Origin: Periconia sp. R9002
Lineage: Eukaryota; Ascomycota; Dothideomycetes; Pleosporales; Periconiaceae
Direction: 5' to 3'
NCBI GenBank assembly: GCA_023627715.1
Contig: JAMAHW010000022.1
Location: 372,001-436,000 of the forward strand
Length of the DNA: 64,000 bases
In this document: positions 11,280 through 22,477 of the stretch, piece after piece
Layout: each line of letters opens with the position of its first letter
Position numbering within the stretch: position 1 is the first letter of the stretch
Notes under the pieces: generated by a model
Told to the model about the DNA's origin: nothing
The model's input: only the letters and a program-made list of their open reading frames with translations
Database searches by the model: none
Made by a program: the position numbers and the translations under genes

Positions 11280-14027
11280 GTTTGTATCGTTATTATCATC
11301 ATCACTTCTCCTTTGTACATACATACATACATACATACGTAGAACCCCTACCTTTGTAAAAGTGAAGGTGGTTTCGCCTTGTCGTTCTCCGTTATGGAAA
11401 AAACAACGTGTTGATACCGCGAGCAAAGTAGTAGTCTGTGGTGATGAATAGCACGTACGCAACGCATCTGTCTGTTACATAATCCTGCTGAGATAACCTA
11501 TCGATTTCGGCCGTCCGCGTGCCTGCCTGCCTCGCTTGGACGAGGGGAGAGTAGAGTGACAGCGACGGCGAAAAAATCCCGCCATCAGCATGCACGTACC
11601 CTTTGTTTAACTCGGGCCTACGTGGTGGTAATTACCAAGCACGCCACAATAAATAATCGCCGACGATGCGGTTTCGAGATGCAGATGATGATTCGAGGGG
11701 GGAATACGAGATAGCTACCCCTAGGTACCCATGTGTGTGTGCTCGTGTGTGGGGGGCAGGATTTTTTTTCTATTTCAATTGTGAGGAAGGAGATGCAAGG
11801 GATGTACGATGCAAGGAGATTGTATGAGAGCGGGGGACGGAAACATGTCGGAGGAGAGGAGTGGGTGGGATGTAAGATGCGGAGTTAGAGGATCGGTCGG
11901 CTAAGGGAGAGAAAGGACGCAACGAGACTCATCCGAAGAAAGATGAGATGGAAACAGTCATAGATTGTGATTAGGGACGGATTCCGGAAGGATTCAGAGG
12001 AACATTCGAAGGCGGGAGGGTATGCGATGAAGGATTTATGTGGGGATGGATGATGTTGCAGAAGGATGGCATTGTGGCATGTTCTGCTTGTTCGTGTTCT
12101 TGTTTCTTTTGCTGCCGGGTCGGGTAGTCGCATTCGGTGGACGGTGCGGGAGGCCCGAATGTGTTCGTGCGTCGTGCGTCGTGCGTGCGTGCCGAAGGGA
12201 TGGGATTGGGAATGTGCATGGGAGGATTCGACCGAGGCATAAACGAAGCAGGAGTACGAGATGCGAAACGGCCATGACGTTGGGCCGAAGTTATTCCTGG
12301 CGCGTGGAACTGTTACAAAGTTTGACAGACCCAACGAAGACGTTTTGGCGAGGGTAGCACAGAGAAGGGCCTCAACGCCCATATCATGGCCTGGCACTAT
12401 TGGCATGCATGATTGTATCGTATCGAACAAAAGGGAAGGATGGAAAATTGGAAGAGGTCGGAGCCAGACACCCGATCCCTGTTGCGGCTGGTTGCTACCA
12501 CCGTTTGATGATCGCAGCAGGGTGTATACATGTAACTACCGTATGAGCCCGCATCCCCGACGGATGGCCATAGAAGTGCAGTACTTGACACAGTTCTGCA
12601 TGCTCGTGTCGACGTGGACGTGGAGAAGGAAGAGACATGATGACCTGTGGCTTGATAGGCTGAAGAAGATGGACAATCAATGAGACTGTGAGATTGGTGG
12701 GATGCTACCGTAGGGGCCGTGGTTGCATGTACAGGACGGTACAGGACAGTACATGAGTACCTCTACCTATGAGGTTAGCTGGCTGCAGTGTGCTACTTTT
12801 GATACATGGGCGTGCTGTGCTGTATACACATGTGGGCAGGAGGGCGTTGGTTGAGCCAGGTCACCGGAGCCCAACGGCGGGATTGACTTGGCTGGTCGTG
12901 GGTTGGGTGGGTTATCGTGGTGGAAGCAAATAGAGTTTGGACATGATGGACAGAGGGTGGTTTGTTGAGTGGAGAGAGCCGTTGACAGGCAGCAAGGGTC
13001 AGCTCCGGACGGACAGTCGATACAGAATCCCTTGCTGTTAGGTGTGGCATCGAGATGGATGGATGTCAGGTCCGGTCCGCGGAGGGAGACAGACGAGTCA
13101 CGACTTAGGCGTGAAGGGAAAAGAGCGAGTCGCGACAATCGGATCATCAAGACCATTTGGGAGTGTTGTCCGACCTTTCCAAGCCTCGCTTCCACCGGGC
13201 TGGGAATCTGGACCGCCCAATGACGACGGGCCCGCTTACCTAAGGCACCAGAGACCACGTTGAGTGCGAAAGAAGGAATCCGTTAGTTATGGTGCATCTG
13301 CAGTGCCAGCCAGCCCGGCGTCAGGGTTCTAGGGACAGACAGCAGCAGCACGCGCCGCTTAGTTGCAGGTGGGTACAACGAGGCGACGGGTCTCCGAATA
13401 AATGAATAAAAAGGAATGGAAGAAGGAGTAAATAAGGTGGCATGATATTCACGCAACTTGTGCACAATACCTAGCAAACAGTTCGATAGATATAGGGATC
13501 CATTTTGGTAGCGGCAGGAAGTTATTACTGTATAGAGAAGTGACTAGTGGGTGCTTCGGCTGGGTGTTGCATCCTGCTTGTCCGCCCGCCGCCTTGGAAC
13601 GGCGAACGGATCCTACAGAGTCCAGAGTCCACCATACCGTAGCATTCACCTCACTCATATCATCGCATCTTACCTTGGCTGATTCCATCCTCCTCTTCTA
13701 CTCCTTTTCTCTCCCCTCCCCACCGCTTGTTGCACCGGCTCGACACACGACATCGCCCGCCTGCATCCATTGCATGCAGCTGACTGAATACCCAGCCAGT
13801 CGCAGCGCCGCCCCAGCAAGCCCGCCACGGACCCGTCGCCTGCTGCTTGCCTGTCTTTACCCTCTTCAAAAACCCACCACCCAGCTCCGTGGTTCCCGAG
13901 GCGCTGCCAACCCAGCATTTTGTTTGGGCGGACCCACCCTCCCCATCGCCACGACAAGCTCACCACTTAACATCCACTCCCGCATCCCCATCCCCATCTG
14001 CCACACAAGGTACCCATTGAATCCACC
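11280..14027. other. Long intergenic/upstream region with simple repeats
   Basis: 2.7 kb without a convincing gene. It holds a CATA tetranucleotide run (11315-11339), a CTACCCCTAGGTACCC-type palindrome near 11715-11730, GT-rich strings near 11735-11760, and a C/T-rich strand in the last 350 bases before the next start codon (13670-14027), as often found in fungal promoters and 5' UTRs. Short frames here have no domain content on either strand. Confidence 0.6.
11315..11339. repeat. CATA microsatellite
   Basis: About six copies of a tacata/cata tetranucleotide in tandem in noncoding sequence. Confidence 0.9.
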
Positions 14028-15285
14028 ATGGACCAGAACAAATCCAAGGACGACCGCCGCAAGAGCCTGGGCAAATATGTGAAGCGCATGAGCAGCGTCT
14101 TCAAGCGCGAAAAGGTCGACAAGAGCAAGCCCCAACCCGCTGCTGCTTCTGCTTCTGCTTCTACTCCCGCCCCCGCTGCTGCTGCTGCCGCTTCTCCATC
14201 CGCCGCCCCAGCCCGCGAAGACGACGACAACAAGCCCAAACCCGACGAAACCACCGCTGCGTACGTTCAATTCAATTGTCCCGACAATTTTGACAATTCT
14301 GCTTGCTCAACAATATGCAATATCACGAGACTAACCGAATCATATAGTCCTGCTACCCCGGCCCCCGAGCCTACTCTTCAGGCCGCCGTCGATGAGCCCG
14401 ACCCCAAACCCATCATCACTCAGGAATTGAACCGCAGCGCTCTCCAGCAAGAACGAGCCCGCGCCCTCTTCGCCAAATACGGCCTCACCCTCGAGTCGCA
14501 CGAATGGATCTCCGCCACGGCCCAGCCCATCAGCGTCCAGCGCATCGAGAAGCCCATCCGCATGCGAGTCCACCGCTCCTGCCACCACTGCGGAACCACC
14601 TACGGCGTTGACAAGGTCTGCACCAATTGCGAACACAAGCGCTGCAAGAAATGCCCCCGCTACCCCAAGAAGAAGACACCTGCCGAGAAGCAAAAGGAGG
14701 CCGATGCCCCCGTGCAGCCCGTCAAGCCCAAGAAGAAGAAGCTCCTCACTCTCAAGTCCAAGACGGGCGGCGAGCTGGTCTATCAACACACCCGCCAACG
14801 CGTCCGCCGCACCTGCCACAAGTGCCACAATATGTTCATTCCCGCCACGGCCACCATTTGCGAGCACTGCCGTCATGTGCGCTGCACAAAGTGTCCCCGC
14901 GAGCCCGCCAAAGTCGACAAATGGCCCCATGGCTACCCTGGCGATGTCGACGCCGGCAGCGATACGGAGCTGGAGCAAGAGTTGGAGCAGGCGAGGCGCA
15001 TGTGGAGGAAGCCGAGAACCAGGGTTCGTTGGGAGTGTGAAGAGTGCCACCGCTTGTTCATTGAAGGCTCGCACCAGTGTCCGGGTTGTGGCCATGCTCG
15101 CTGTGAAAAGTGTATACGCAAACCGTCAGTCCCCTTCAAATGCTCGCATTATATATTTGATTTGATCTTGCTGACTTTACTACAGACTCAAACGAGCCAA
15201 GGTCGAACAACAGTTCGATCCCGAAGTCGTCAAGGCCGTGGAAGCCAAGCTCAAAGCCCTCCAGGTCGACGATTCCTCTGCCTAA
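14028..15285 (+). CDS. Cys-rich protein with three tandem zinc-ribbon-like repeats
   Basis: Model join(14028..14260, 14348..15124, 15186..15285), 369 residues. Intron 1 (87 bases, GTACGT...TATAG) is a multiple of three with no stop, so an intron-retained form would still be in frame. Intron 2 is 61 bases (GTCAGT...TACAG), and the last exon ends LKALQVDDSSA. Domains: a basic N terminus (KYVKRMSSVFKREK), an Ala/Pro-rich linker, then three repeats near residues 155-185, 232-262 and 307-335, each C-x2-C-x(9-11)-C-x2-C-x(4)-C-x2-C with His-x-Arg inside the x4 spacer. Lys-rich linkers separate the repeats. Six cysteines plus a histidine per repeat suggests structural zinc. I know of no named family. 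A nuclear or nucleic-acid role is plausible from the basic linkers but unproven. Confidence 0.8.
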
Positions 15286-16390
15286 CATTTGCGTTTAGCG
15301 ATCGTTTCTATTCGAACTTTTTACCCCTTCTTTTTCTTCCCATTTTCTATTCCACGGCACCCAATTTTTCTTCCACCAGAGTTCTCTCGTTCGTTCCTTG
15401 CGAGCTTGGACAGACATGAAAACCGACACACTTGATAGCCGTCCATCCAATTGCTGCACAACCAAAGAGCCTTACAGAACCAGACAAAATCCATACCTTT
15501 ATTCTTCCTCACCACCCTTTTCCACCAAAACAAAAAAGGGTGGTTCAAACATCTCGCTTTCTCCATATTCATCCGTGCTTACGTCTCGCTTGTGTGTGTG
15601 TGCATGTCTCCATACATACGTCTGTTGTTACACCACCGCTTCCTCGTGTCGTGCTTGCCTGCGGTGTTACGCTCCAACTCCTCCCCCCTCACGCGTTGTC
15701 AGCACCCCACTTTCTCAACGTCAACAGCACATGCTGTGCAATCCCCATCAAATCTACTCGGGTCGGGCACCGTTTTTTTCTCCCCGACGCGAGCATGTGT
15801 GGCTGCTGACTGGCTTCCCCCGATACCGGTCAGGTGTTTACATGGAACATTTTACCTGCCTGCCTGCCTCCCACTCCCTGCCATTGTCATTGCCATTGTC
15901 ATTGTCACTGCCACTACCCGTTGCTATTGTTGCGTTATCCCCGCCTCAACAACATCTTGATTCTGCACCAACACCCGTACCCGTACCCATCATACCATTA
16001 TCCCTTCCCTTCCCTTCCATCCTTACCCCTCCACCCTGGGTGCCCGACCCCAACGCATCCAACCCTGCGTAACCCAGACACACAAAACACGCCATCATAC
16101 TTCGTATCACAGCCCTAGGATTAGAAATTCTCCGAACGTTGTAGCTGCATGCGTGTCGTGTCCTGTTTACTTATCTATCTTATGTGGGTCTGTGTGTGGA
16201 GGAGGGGGAGGAGGGGGTGTTGTACGACGTGACTTGAAGTGACTGGAGAATGTAAGTAGGTAGGTCGGTAGTTTTGTAGCTGGGTGAGTAAAGTTTGTAA
16301 TGTTTTGGTACGGATATCGTACATGATTACATACACATCTACTTTCGAGGCAAACCATCTAGGTCGGTCTACATGTAGGTACTTGGGGGT

Positions 16391-16409
16391 TACCTACCTA
16401 CCTAGGTAG
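16391..16409. repeat. TACCTAGGTA-type palindrome
   Basis: Tandem TACC units running into CCTAGG and then GTAG, forming an inverted repeat. Related strings occur in other intergenic regions of this window (see findings). Confidence 0.7.
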
Positions 16410-16514
16410 TTTTGTGTCTACGGTATGTGTACCTACAGTATAGTAGCAGTGGGTAGGTAACATTATGTATGTACCTATGTGTGTATGTAAGATAATGTAG
16501 TGAAATCAAACAAG

Positions 16515-16538
16515 TCACTCACTCACTCACTCACTCAC
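16515..16538. repeat. TCAC microsatellite
   Basis: Six tandem TCAC units in noncoding sequence, followed about 12 bases later by a poly-T run. Confidence 0.9.
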
Positions 16539-17095
16539 ATTCACCGTCTTCTTTTTTTTTTGTACTTGGGACCATCTGTGAGACGGACATATTGATAGAT
16601 GGATAGATAAGTAGATCGAAGTCGACCGACCGCACGCCCATATCTCTCTTTAGTGAAAACTTTACGTGTTTGTTTTACACGTATCTATGTATGTATCTAA
16701 GTAGGTAGATGTGTATGTACGTTAGAGTGTGTGGGTGATTTGATTTAGGCTAGAAAAGGGGGATGGGTGGATGGATTCGCTCGGTTTGTAATTATCTACG
16801 TAGGTGACTTTTTTGGTATGTTTATGGTCGGTATGAGGAGGGAGAGAGGGGAGGTATAGCGAGTTTGGGTTCAGGTTTGGGGAGAGAGAGATAGGTAGAG
16901 AGAAGCGGGGAAGGAGGGGAATAGGAGAATGGTATCGACGACATCGATGTTAGTTAGGTAGGTAGTTACTGGAACAAATGTTTACGAAACCCAAGGTATG
17001 ATATTGGACTATTTTGCGGTCCTACTTCGCTTGATACCTATCTATACGGAGCACTGCTACATTACGTTAACTACAACTGCCACATTCCCATCTAT

Positions 17096-19294
17096 CTATC
17101 TCCCCTTCAAACTCTTCGCCTTGACCCTCTCAGCCAACTTCTTCAAATCGTCACCACCGCCGACATCCTCCTTCTCACCACCCTTCTTCGACTTCTTCCT
17201 CTCCCCATCCTCTCCCTCCTCCGCCCCATCACCACCGACCTTCCTCTTCCGCCTGCCCTCCTCCAGCAGCGCCTTCATCCCCTTCGTCGCCGTAAACCGC
17301 GGATTCGTCGGGTCGATGGCGAACTCGTGGCTCTCGTACAACTTGGCGAAGCGCGGGTCCGACGTGTTCATCTCGAAAGAGTCTTGCACCGGTGCCGCTG
17401 CGGCGGCGTCTTTGTTTTTCGAGTATTTGGACGGTTTCTTCTTCTTGGAGGATTGCTTTTCGGCTTTGAGGATGTCGTTCATGTTGAAGTGCTGCATTTT
17501 GGTGGCGGTGGTGGACGAGGAGGCGGGGTTGTCGTCGTCGAGCATGAGGAGCTCGAGGTTGGCGCGTTCTTGTTCCGCGGCTGCGTCGTCTTGCTGTGTG
17601 GTAGCGGAGTGCTTGTTGGATTTTTTGGATGGCTTGCTGGGTTTGGCTTTGCTGGCGGTTTCGGGGTCCGAGGCGAAGAAGGGGTCGTTCCATGGGTCGT
17701 CTTCGTCGTTGTTGGTTTCTCCGGCTGGTGCGTCCTTTGATGTGGTGGTGGAGGGGATGGCATCTGGATCGCGGCCTTCCTTGATGGCCTGTAACCGCTG
17801 CTTGCGCCTCTCCTTGCGCTCCTTTTGCCGACGCACGTACTTTTCCATCGTCGTCTCCTCGGGTTCGTTCTCGAACACGGAGCCTCCCGTGTTGGAGAGC
17901 CCCGAGGTGAAGGTGACTTCCATCTCGCCGGCGGGCTTCTGGAAGTCGCGGTCTCGCTTTGACGACGGTTTGGACTTGGATGAGGCTTTGCTGGAGCCGG
18001 ATGGGCCTAATCCCAGAGCGGCGCGCAGGCTGGCCGCTTTGTCGGCTTTTGCGGTTGCGGCTTCGTCTTCGGATGATGATGAATCGGCGCCTAGGTACGC
18101 TTGGAGCTCGTTCTCGTCAATTTCTTTGCGCGAAAAGGCACGTTTTTGCACTTCTTTACGTGTTGTGTCGTCCGCATCCCAAGTGAGCTTGACCTTGGAG
18201 TGCGAGAGGGCGCCCGTGATGAACTCATTGGGCTTGTAGCCGTTGGGTAGGTCTTCGCATTCGTCGTGGGGCTCGGCGTCGAATTCTACCTCGTCCGGCA
18301 CGAAGCGGAGATCGAAGAAGTTGGCACTTGAGAGGTACTCTCGGCCATCGAGGTTGTCGTAGATGGCTTTGGCGGCGTTCGCAGATGAACAGGTTATAAC
18401 GGCGTAGTAGTATCGTAAGCGGTCGAGCTGGTAGGTACGTAGCGCTTTGGAATCGAAATCCTCGCCCCCGTCACCGTCAGCTAGTTCCCTCTTGTCCTCC
18501 CCCGCATCATCTGAATCGGCTTCCTCTTCGAGGTGCTTGACATCGACGATGTCCTTCTTTCTCGATTCTGCCTCTGCAGCAAATATTTCCTTGGGAGGGC
18601 CTTCAATCTCTTCCCGCTGCATGCGCTCCAGCCCAAATTCGCTTGGGTATATCACCACATTACGTATCCTCCCATCGGCCGGTAGAAACGAGTTGGCCAC
18701 AGCCATGATGTCGGCGGCGCGTATATTGTCCCAGTCCATATTTACAGCAGCCAAGCGCGCAGTTACATCTCCAGTAGGCACTTCGTTCCCATCGCCTGCA
18801 ATCTCTGCCTGATCCTCCACTTCCTCTTCTTCCTCGTCCTCGTCGTCAGAGCTCTCTTCTGATGAAGATGATAATCCACCATCTCGAATCGGATCCACTC
18901 CCTTCTTCTGCGCTTTAGCCAGTTCTTTCCTCACGGCTTTATCTCTTCGCTGTGCCTTGGCTGTGTTCACTTGCTCGTCCTCGTCATCTTCGCTTGCTTC
19001 ACTTGCTTCATCGTCTGAGCCAAAAAGGCGCCCTAAATTTTTCTTGACTTCTTCCTTCGTGATGCGACGACCATATCTATCCACTGGCGCCTTGTTCTGG
19101 AAGTCAGGATCGGTGCGCAGGCGCGAGAATCGCGGGTCAAGCTTAGTCTTGGCTCTTTTTTTCGAAGGCAGGCGAAATTTTGGATCAGTTTCGAAGCTCG
19201 CGAAGCGGTCGTCTTTTGAGGCTTGGACTTCGGACGATTTTGCGCGCGGTTTTTGCGACGCTTTCGCGATTGTGGGCCGCTTTGGAAGTGGCAT
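17096..19294 (-). CDS. ESF1: Pre-rRNA-processing protein Esf1 homologue
   Basis: Nucleolar factor for 18S rRNA maturation and small-subunit assembly (known for yeast Esf1). Intronless, 732 residues. Order of features: basic N terminus with the family string DPRFSRLRTDPDFQ and VDRYGRRITKEEVKKNLG, an acidic stretch, the central domain beginning near LAAVNMDWDNIRAADIMAV with VVIYPSEFGLERM, YYYAVITCSSANAAKAIYD, and GHALS/K-V-rich segments. A Lys/Glu/Ser-rich region follows, then the C-terminal NUC153 motif (DPRFAKLYESHEFAIDPTNP). The start at 19294 is the first ATG and begins the conserved N terminus. It is transcribed in the same direction as the next two upstream genes. The antisense frame of 413 codons is a low-complexity shadow. 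Confidence 0.95.
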   Translation of the reverse strand: MPLPKRPTIAKASQKPRAKSSEVQASKDDRFASFETDPKFRLPSKKRAKTKLDPRFSRLRTDPDFQNKAPVDRYGRRITKEEVKKNLGRLFGSDDEASEASEDDEDEQVNTAKAQRRDKAVRKELAKAQKKGVDPIRDGGLSSSSEESSDDEDEEEEEVEDQAEIAGDGNEVPTGDVTARLAAVNMDWDNIRAADIMAVANSFLPADGRIRNVVIYPSEFGLERMQREEIEGPPKEIFAAEAESRKKDIVDVKHLEEEADSDDAGEDKRELADGDGGEDFDSKALRTYQLDRLRYYYAVITCSSANAAKAIYDNLDGREYLSSANFFDLRFVPDEVEFDAEPHDECEDLPNGYKPNEFITGALSHSKVKLTWDADDTTRKEVQKRAFSRKEIDENELQAYLGADSSSSEDEAATAKADKAASLRAALGLGPSGSSKASSKSKPSSKRDRDFQKPAGEMEVTFTSGLSNTGGSVFENEPEETTMEKYVRRQKERKERRKQRLQAIKEGRDPDAIPSTTTSKDAPAGETNNDEDDPWNDPFFASDPETASKAKPSKPSKKSNKHSATTQQDDAAAEQERANLELLMLDDDNPASSSTTATKMQHFNMNDILKAEKQSSKKKKPSKYSKNKDAAAAAPVQDSFEMNTSDPRFAKLYESHEFAIDPTNPRFTATKGMKALLEEGRRKRKVGGDGAEEGEDGERKKSKKGGEKEDVGGGDDLKKLAERVKAKSLKGR

Positions 19295-19817
19295 TGTTCG
19301 AATTGTGGCGCGGCTCTAGGATTTTTGCTGCCTGTCGTGAGGTTGCGACATAATTTTTGGATGGCATTTCGCGGGCGGTGAAGTTTTCTGCCGTTCATGC
19401 TAGCGTTGATCTTTATCGATAAGCTTCAAGTCTTCATGACTCGTGGGCATCTATCAAATACTCTGCGTGAAATGCTCCGTTTACGTCTATCTTCATCTAA
19501 CATCTACACCTACTCCCTATTCATAACTCCTCCCATGCTTCTGGAGTAAATCAAAACCAAGCAGGACATATTACAAGCCGCCGTACATACAGACTGCCAC
19601 GCACAGTACAACGATCATGTCGAATGTTTAACTAAATACGCTCACAACACAACATACAGGCAACAGGGGCGGATGAGAAATAGGATGAACAATTGAAATA
19701 AGAAATGTGTCTAAGGTTATAACGGCGAAGGAGGAACATAGGGAATATGTTTAACCGACACCTGTAGTGTGAATTGCCGACTGCTTCATCTCAAGCGGCT
19801 CCATGGTGCTAGGACGA

Positions 19818-21983
19818 TTAAAAGTTCATGATATCTGTAGATTGACATATCGTTAGCGGGACTTCTCTTTTCCAAGGCCGCAGGACAAAGATTGAGTGAA
19901 CAAATTAAAAGGGGGCAGGGGAAGCGAAATCAAACATACCTCTCCCAAATAAAGCCCGCTTACTCCAATCCATGGCAAGCAGACACCTCGTGCGGAAACT
20001 CACACTCTGGGCAAAGTATATGCTCCTCCAAAGGTAAACCGCCAACAAACCTCCACTCATGCCATATCCGTTGATGTCGAAAATCGCGGCATTGCCAATA
20101 TACGCCAGTGACCCAAGGTGACGATACTCAAAAGCCTTGTACACAGCGTCGTCAATGTCACCGTAATCGACCTCATTGAGCTGCATCCCCGGCGCCGCCT
20201 GTGCAATTTTGTTGAATTTGCGGCCAAGGTACTGACCCTGTTGGTGTGCACGCTGCGCAGTAGCGGGAAGGGACGTGAGTTTCGAATCGATCTGTGTAAG
20301 TAGCTCCCTAAGCTCGCCGAAGTCAAGAGTGCCAGATTTGTCCTTGTCGTACTGTTCAAAGAGCTTATCGAGGCGACGAAGGTGGTCGGCAGCTTGTGGG
20401 AAGCGCTGCTTGACGCGCTTTGCAACGCCGCGCCAGTCGGCATACGAAATTTGCAGGCTTTCCGGCTCTTTACCCTTTTCCCAAGCGGTTGTACGGAGGA
20501 AGTTGATGATATGGTCGCTCACGTTGTTTTGGACAGTGGCGCAGTCGCCGATGGCGTAGACGTCACCAAGAGGTGCACCGCTGAGGCGGAGGTGAGTGTC
20601 AGTTTCGAGGGCGTGCTTGTTGTTTTGGTTTTCAAGTTTGCGGGCGAGAGTTTTACTGAAGTCGGTCTGCGAGACACCCGTTGACCAGAGGCAGAAACCC
20701 ATGGGAATTTCCTTGACTACTACTTTGCCGTTCTCGTCTCTTTGTGTGTATTGGATTTTGTCTGGGAAAACCTCTTTGACGCGAGAGTTGGTTTGGACGT
20801 CGACCTGGTCATGTGCGAAGCGTTTTTCGGCATATTCGGATAGGGCTTGGTCATAAGTGTTCAGGATATGACTTCTTGACTGAATGACGTGTACGGATAT
20901 CTCGTTGCGGAGGATTTTCGGGAAGAACTTGCACATATCTTCGTTCAACATGTCGAACAGTTCAGCAGCAAATTCCACGCCGGTGGGCCCACCGCCTGAG
21001 ACCACAAAAGAGAGAAGTCTGCGTCGTTCCTCGTCCGATGTAGTTGGCAGACAAGCATTCTCGAGATTACGAACGACGGCATTGCGGATCAAGCGAGCAT
21101 CGCTAATGTCCTTGAGGAAGTGGCAGTTCTCCAGACCTTTAACACCATGAGGGTTCGTCACAGAGCCAACACCCACCACCAGCTTGTCGTAAGGGACATA
21201 GAAATGTTGCTTCTCGCCGTTGGGACCGATTGCGGAGACTTCGACTAGCTTCTCCGAAAAATCCACATCCTCCGCCATGGCCTTGAGGAAGTGACCGTGA
21301 ACTCGTCTCACAATCCGTCGCACGGGCTCCACCAGAGATCGCAGCTCTAAAGTTCCTACTGTCGCCGACGGCAACATAGGCGTGAATAAAAAGTGATTTG
21401 ACGGGGAAATGACAGTGACGTGGTAATCACCAGGGTTGAGCTGCTTCAGCAAAGCCACGCTCCCCCATCCCGTTCCTAGTATGACCAGCTTAGGCTTGTG
21501 TTTTATCGCCCTCATCTCATCGCAGTCATCGTCGTCAACAAAGTAATCAGCGATTGGGAGGTTTTTCGGGCCGCCTCTTCGAGGATTCAATGCCAACTCG
21601 GATACAGGTACATCCTCAGTGTGCCCATCCTCCTTGTATGTCGAAGCATCGTAGATGAAGAAGGCAATGACGAGACCGGTACTAACAGCCACAAAGGTAC
21701 CCAATACTGCGGCAGTGCGATAGGCGAAACGGGCGAGAGAGGACTTGGGAGCTGGCAGCGGCTTCGAGGAAACGGTTCGTAGAGGCGAGTTGTTCACATG
21801 TGATGCTTGGAAGAAGCCAACAGGTAGTGGCGACCGCTTCGCAAGAGCAACAGGTCTGCCTTTAAAGGAGGAAGGTGCCCGGACTTGAGAATGGAGAGCG
21901 CGGGAAAGGTTTGGGTACGTTGGTGGAGCTCTGGCGGGATGCTGTGACACGCGCGCCAGCGCTCCGGCGTGTCGAGATAGCAT
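19818..21983 (-). CDS. nde1: External alternative NADH dehydrogenase with EF-hand (NDE1 type)
   Basis: Rotenone-insensitive NADH:ubiquinone oxidoreductase facing the intermembrane space; non-proton-pumping. Model complement(join(19818..19834, 19940..21983)), 686 residues. A 105-base terminal intron (GTATGT, branch GCTAAC, CTACAG) replaces a read-through end and yields the family-like C terminus LFGRDIMNF. Features: mitochondrial presequence, transmembrane segment (TAAVLGTFVAVSTGLVIAFF), first dinucleotide fold LGTGWGSVAL (near residue 168), second fold VVSGGGPTGVEFA, and an inserted canonical EF-hand loop DKDKSGTLDFGE (near 545), as in calcium-dependent Neurospora NDE1. The C-terminal membrane-binding region includes GYGMSGGLLAVYLWRS. 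All six liganding positions of the EF loop are intact, so calcium regulation is inferred. Confidence 0.95.
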
Positions 21984-22060
21984 ATCGCGTGTGAAGTTCA
22001 GGTGCTGAGTATCGGCGACAGGGTACTAAGGGCGGGTCAATTGATCACGAGGAGGCGTTA

Positions 22061-22069
22061 TTATATATG
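22061..22069 (-). promoter_or_regulatory. TATA-like element upstream of the NADH dehydrogenase gene
   Basis: Reads TCATATATAA on the minus strand, about 80 bases before the ATG at 21983. Spacing fits a core promoter with a short 5' UTR. Motif-based only. Confidence 0.35.
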
Positions 22070-22477
22070 AGATATCATATGGGGCGGATTGTAGCGAATG
22101 TCGAAAGGTAGTTGACAGAATCTCAGGTGTATGCAGGTAGAAGAAAATGCAATTGAATGCGTCGGAGGTGACGTCGATTATCACTAGGATCTTGTGCGCA
22201 AGCAGGGTAGCGGCCCCGATCGAGCAATTAAGAAGCTTGAACACCACGCCACCAGCATTTTAGCCCCCGCAACAGTATGCTTACGTGATTCCGCACGAAT
22301 CCATCTGGTTTAGCTTGGCTGTCACAGAATGGAAACCAAGGCAGCGTGTATGTACCTATGGATGCATAATAATTGATTCTCTTGTTGCGTGGTATACTCT
22401 TACACTATTCACCATGTACGCCAGACTCTATGTTTCCCTTATATACACAAACAACATGGCCCTGTCCAACATGGCCT

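Larger units (their letters stand above)
15286..17095. other. Intergenic, repeat-rich
   Basis: 1.8 kb between two genes that are transcribed towards each other. It holds CCATTGTCATTG-type repeats (about 15880-15912), a G-rich patch (16199-16219), a TACCTACCTACCTAGGTAG palindrome (16391-16409), TATG/GTAGG repeats (16430-16500) and a TCAC run. Several overlapping frames in 15398-16118 are low-complexity Pro/Ser/His translations and are not considered genes. Confidence 0.6.

Noticed and set aside
11885..12683. Opposing 140- and 181-codon frames
   Set aside because: No motif on either strand, no intron signals, and amino-acid composition looks random.
14340..15095. 251-codon minus-strand frame opposite the zinc-ribbon-like gene
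   Set aside because: Leu/Gly/Val-biased shadow produced by the C-rich third positions of the real gene.
15398..16118. Overlapping Pro/Ser/His-rich frames after the zinc-ribbon-like gene
   Set aside because: All three frames are open because the strand is C/T-rich and repetitive; no splice logic or domain; treated as 3' UTR and intergenic DNA.
16998..18239. 413-codon plus-strand frame antisense to ESF1
   Set aside because: Its product is Ser/Phe/Pro-rich low complexity, a shadow of the Lys/Glu/Ser-rich coding strand; ESF1 has clear domain content.
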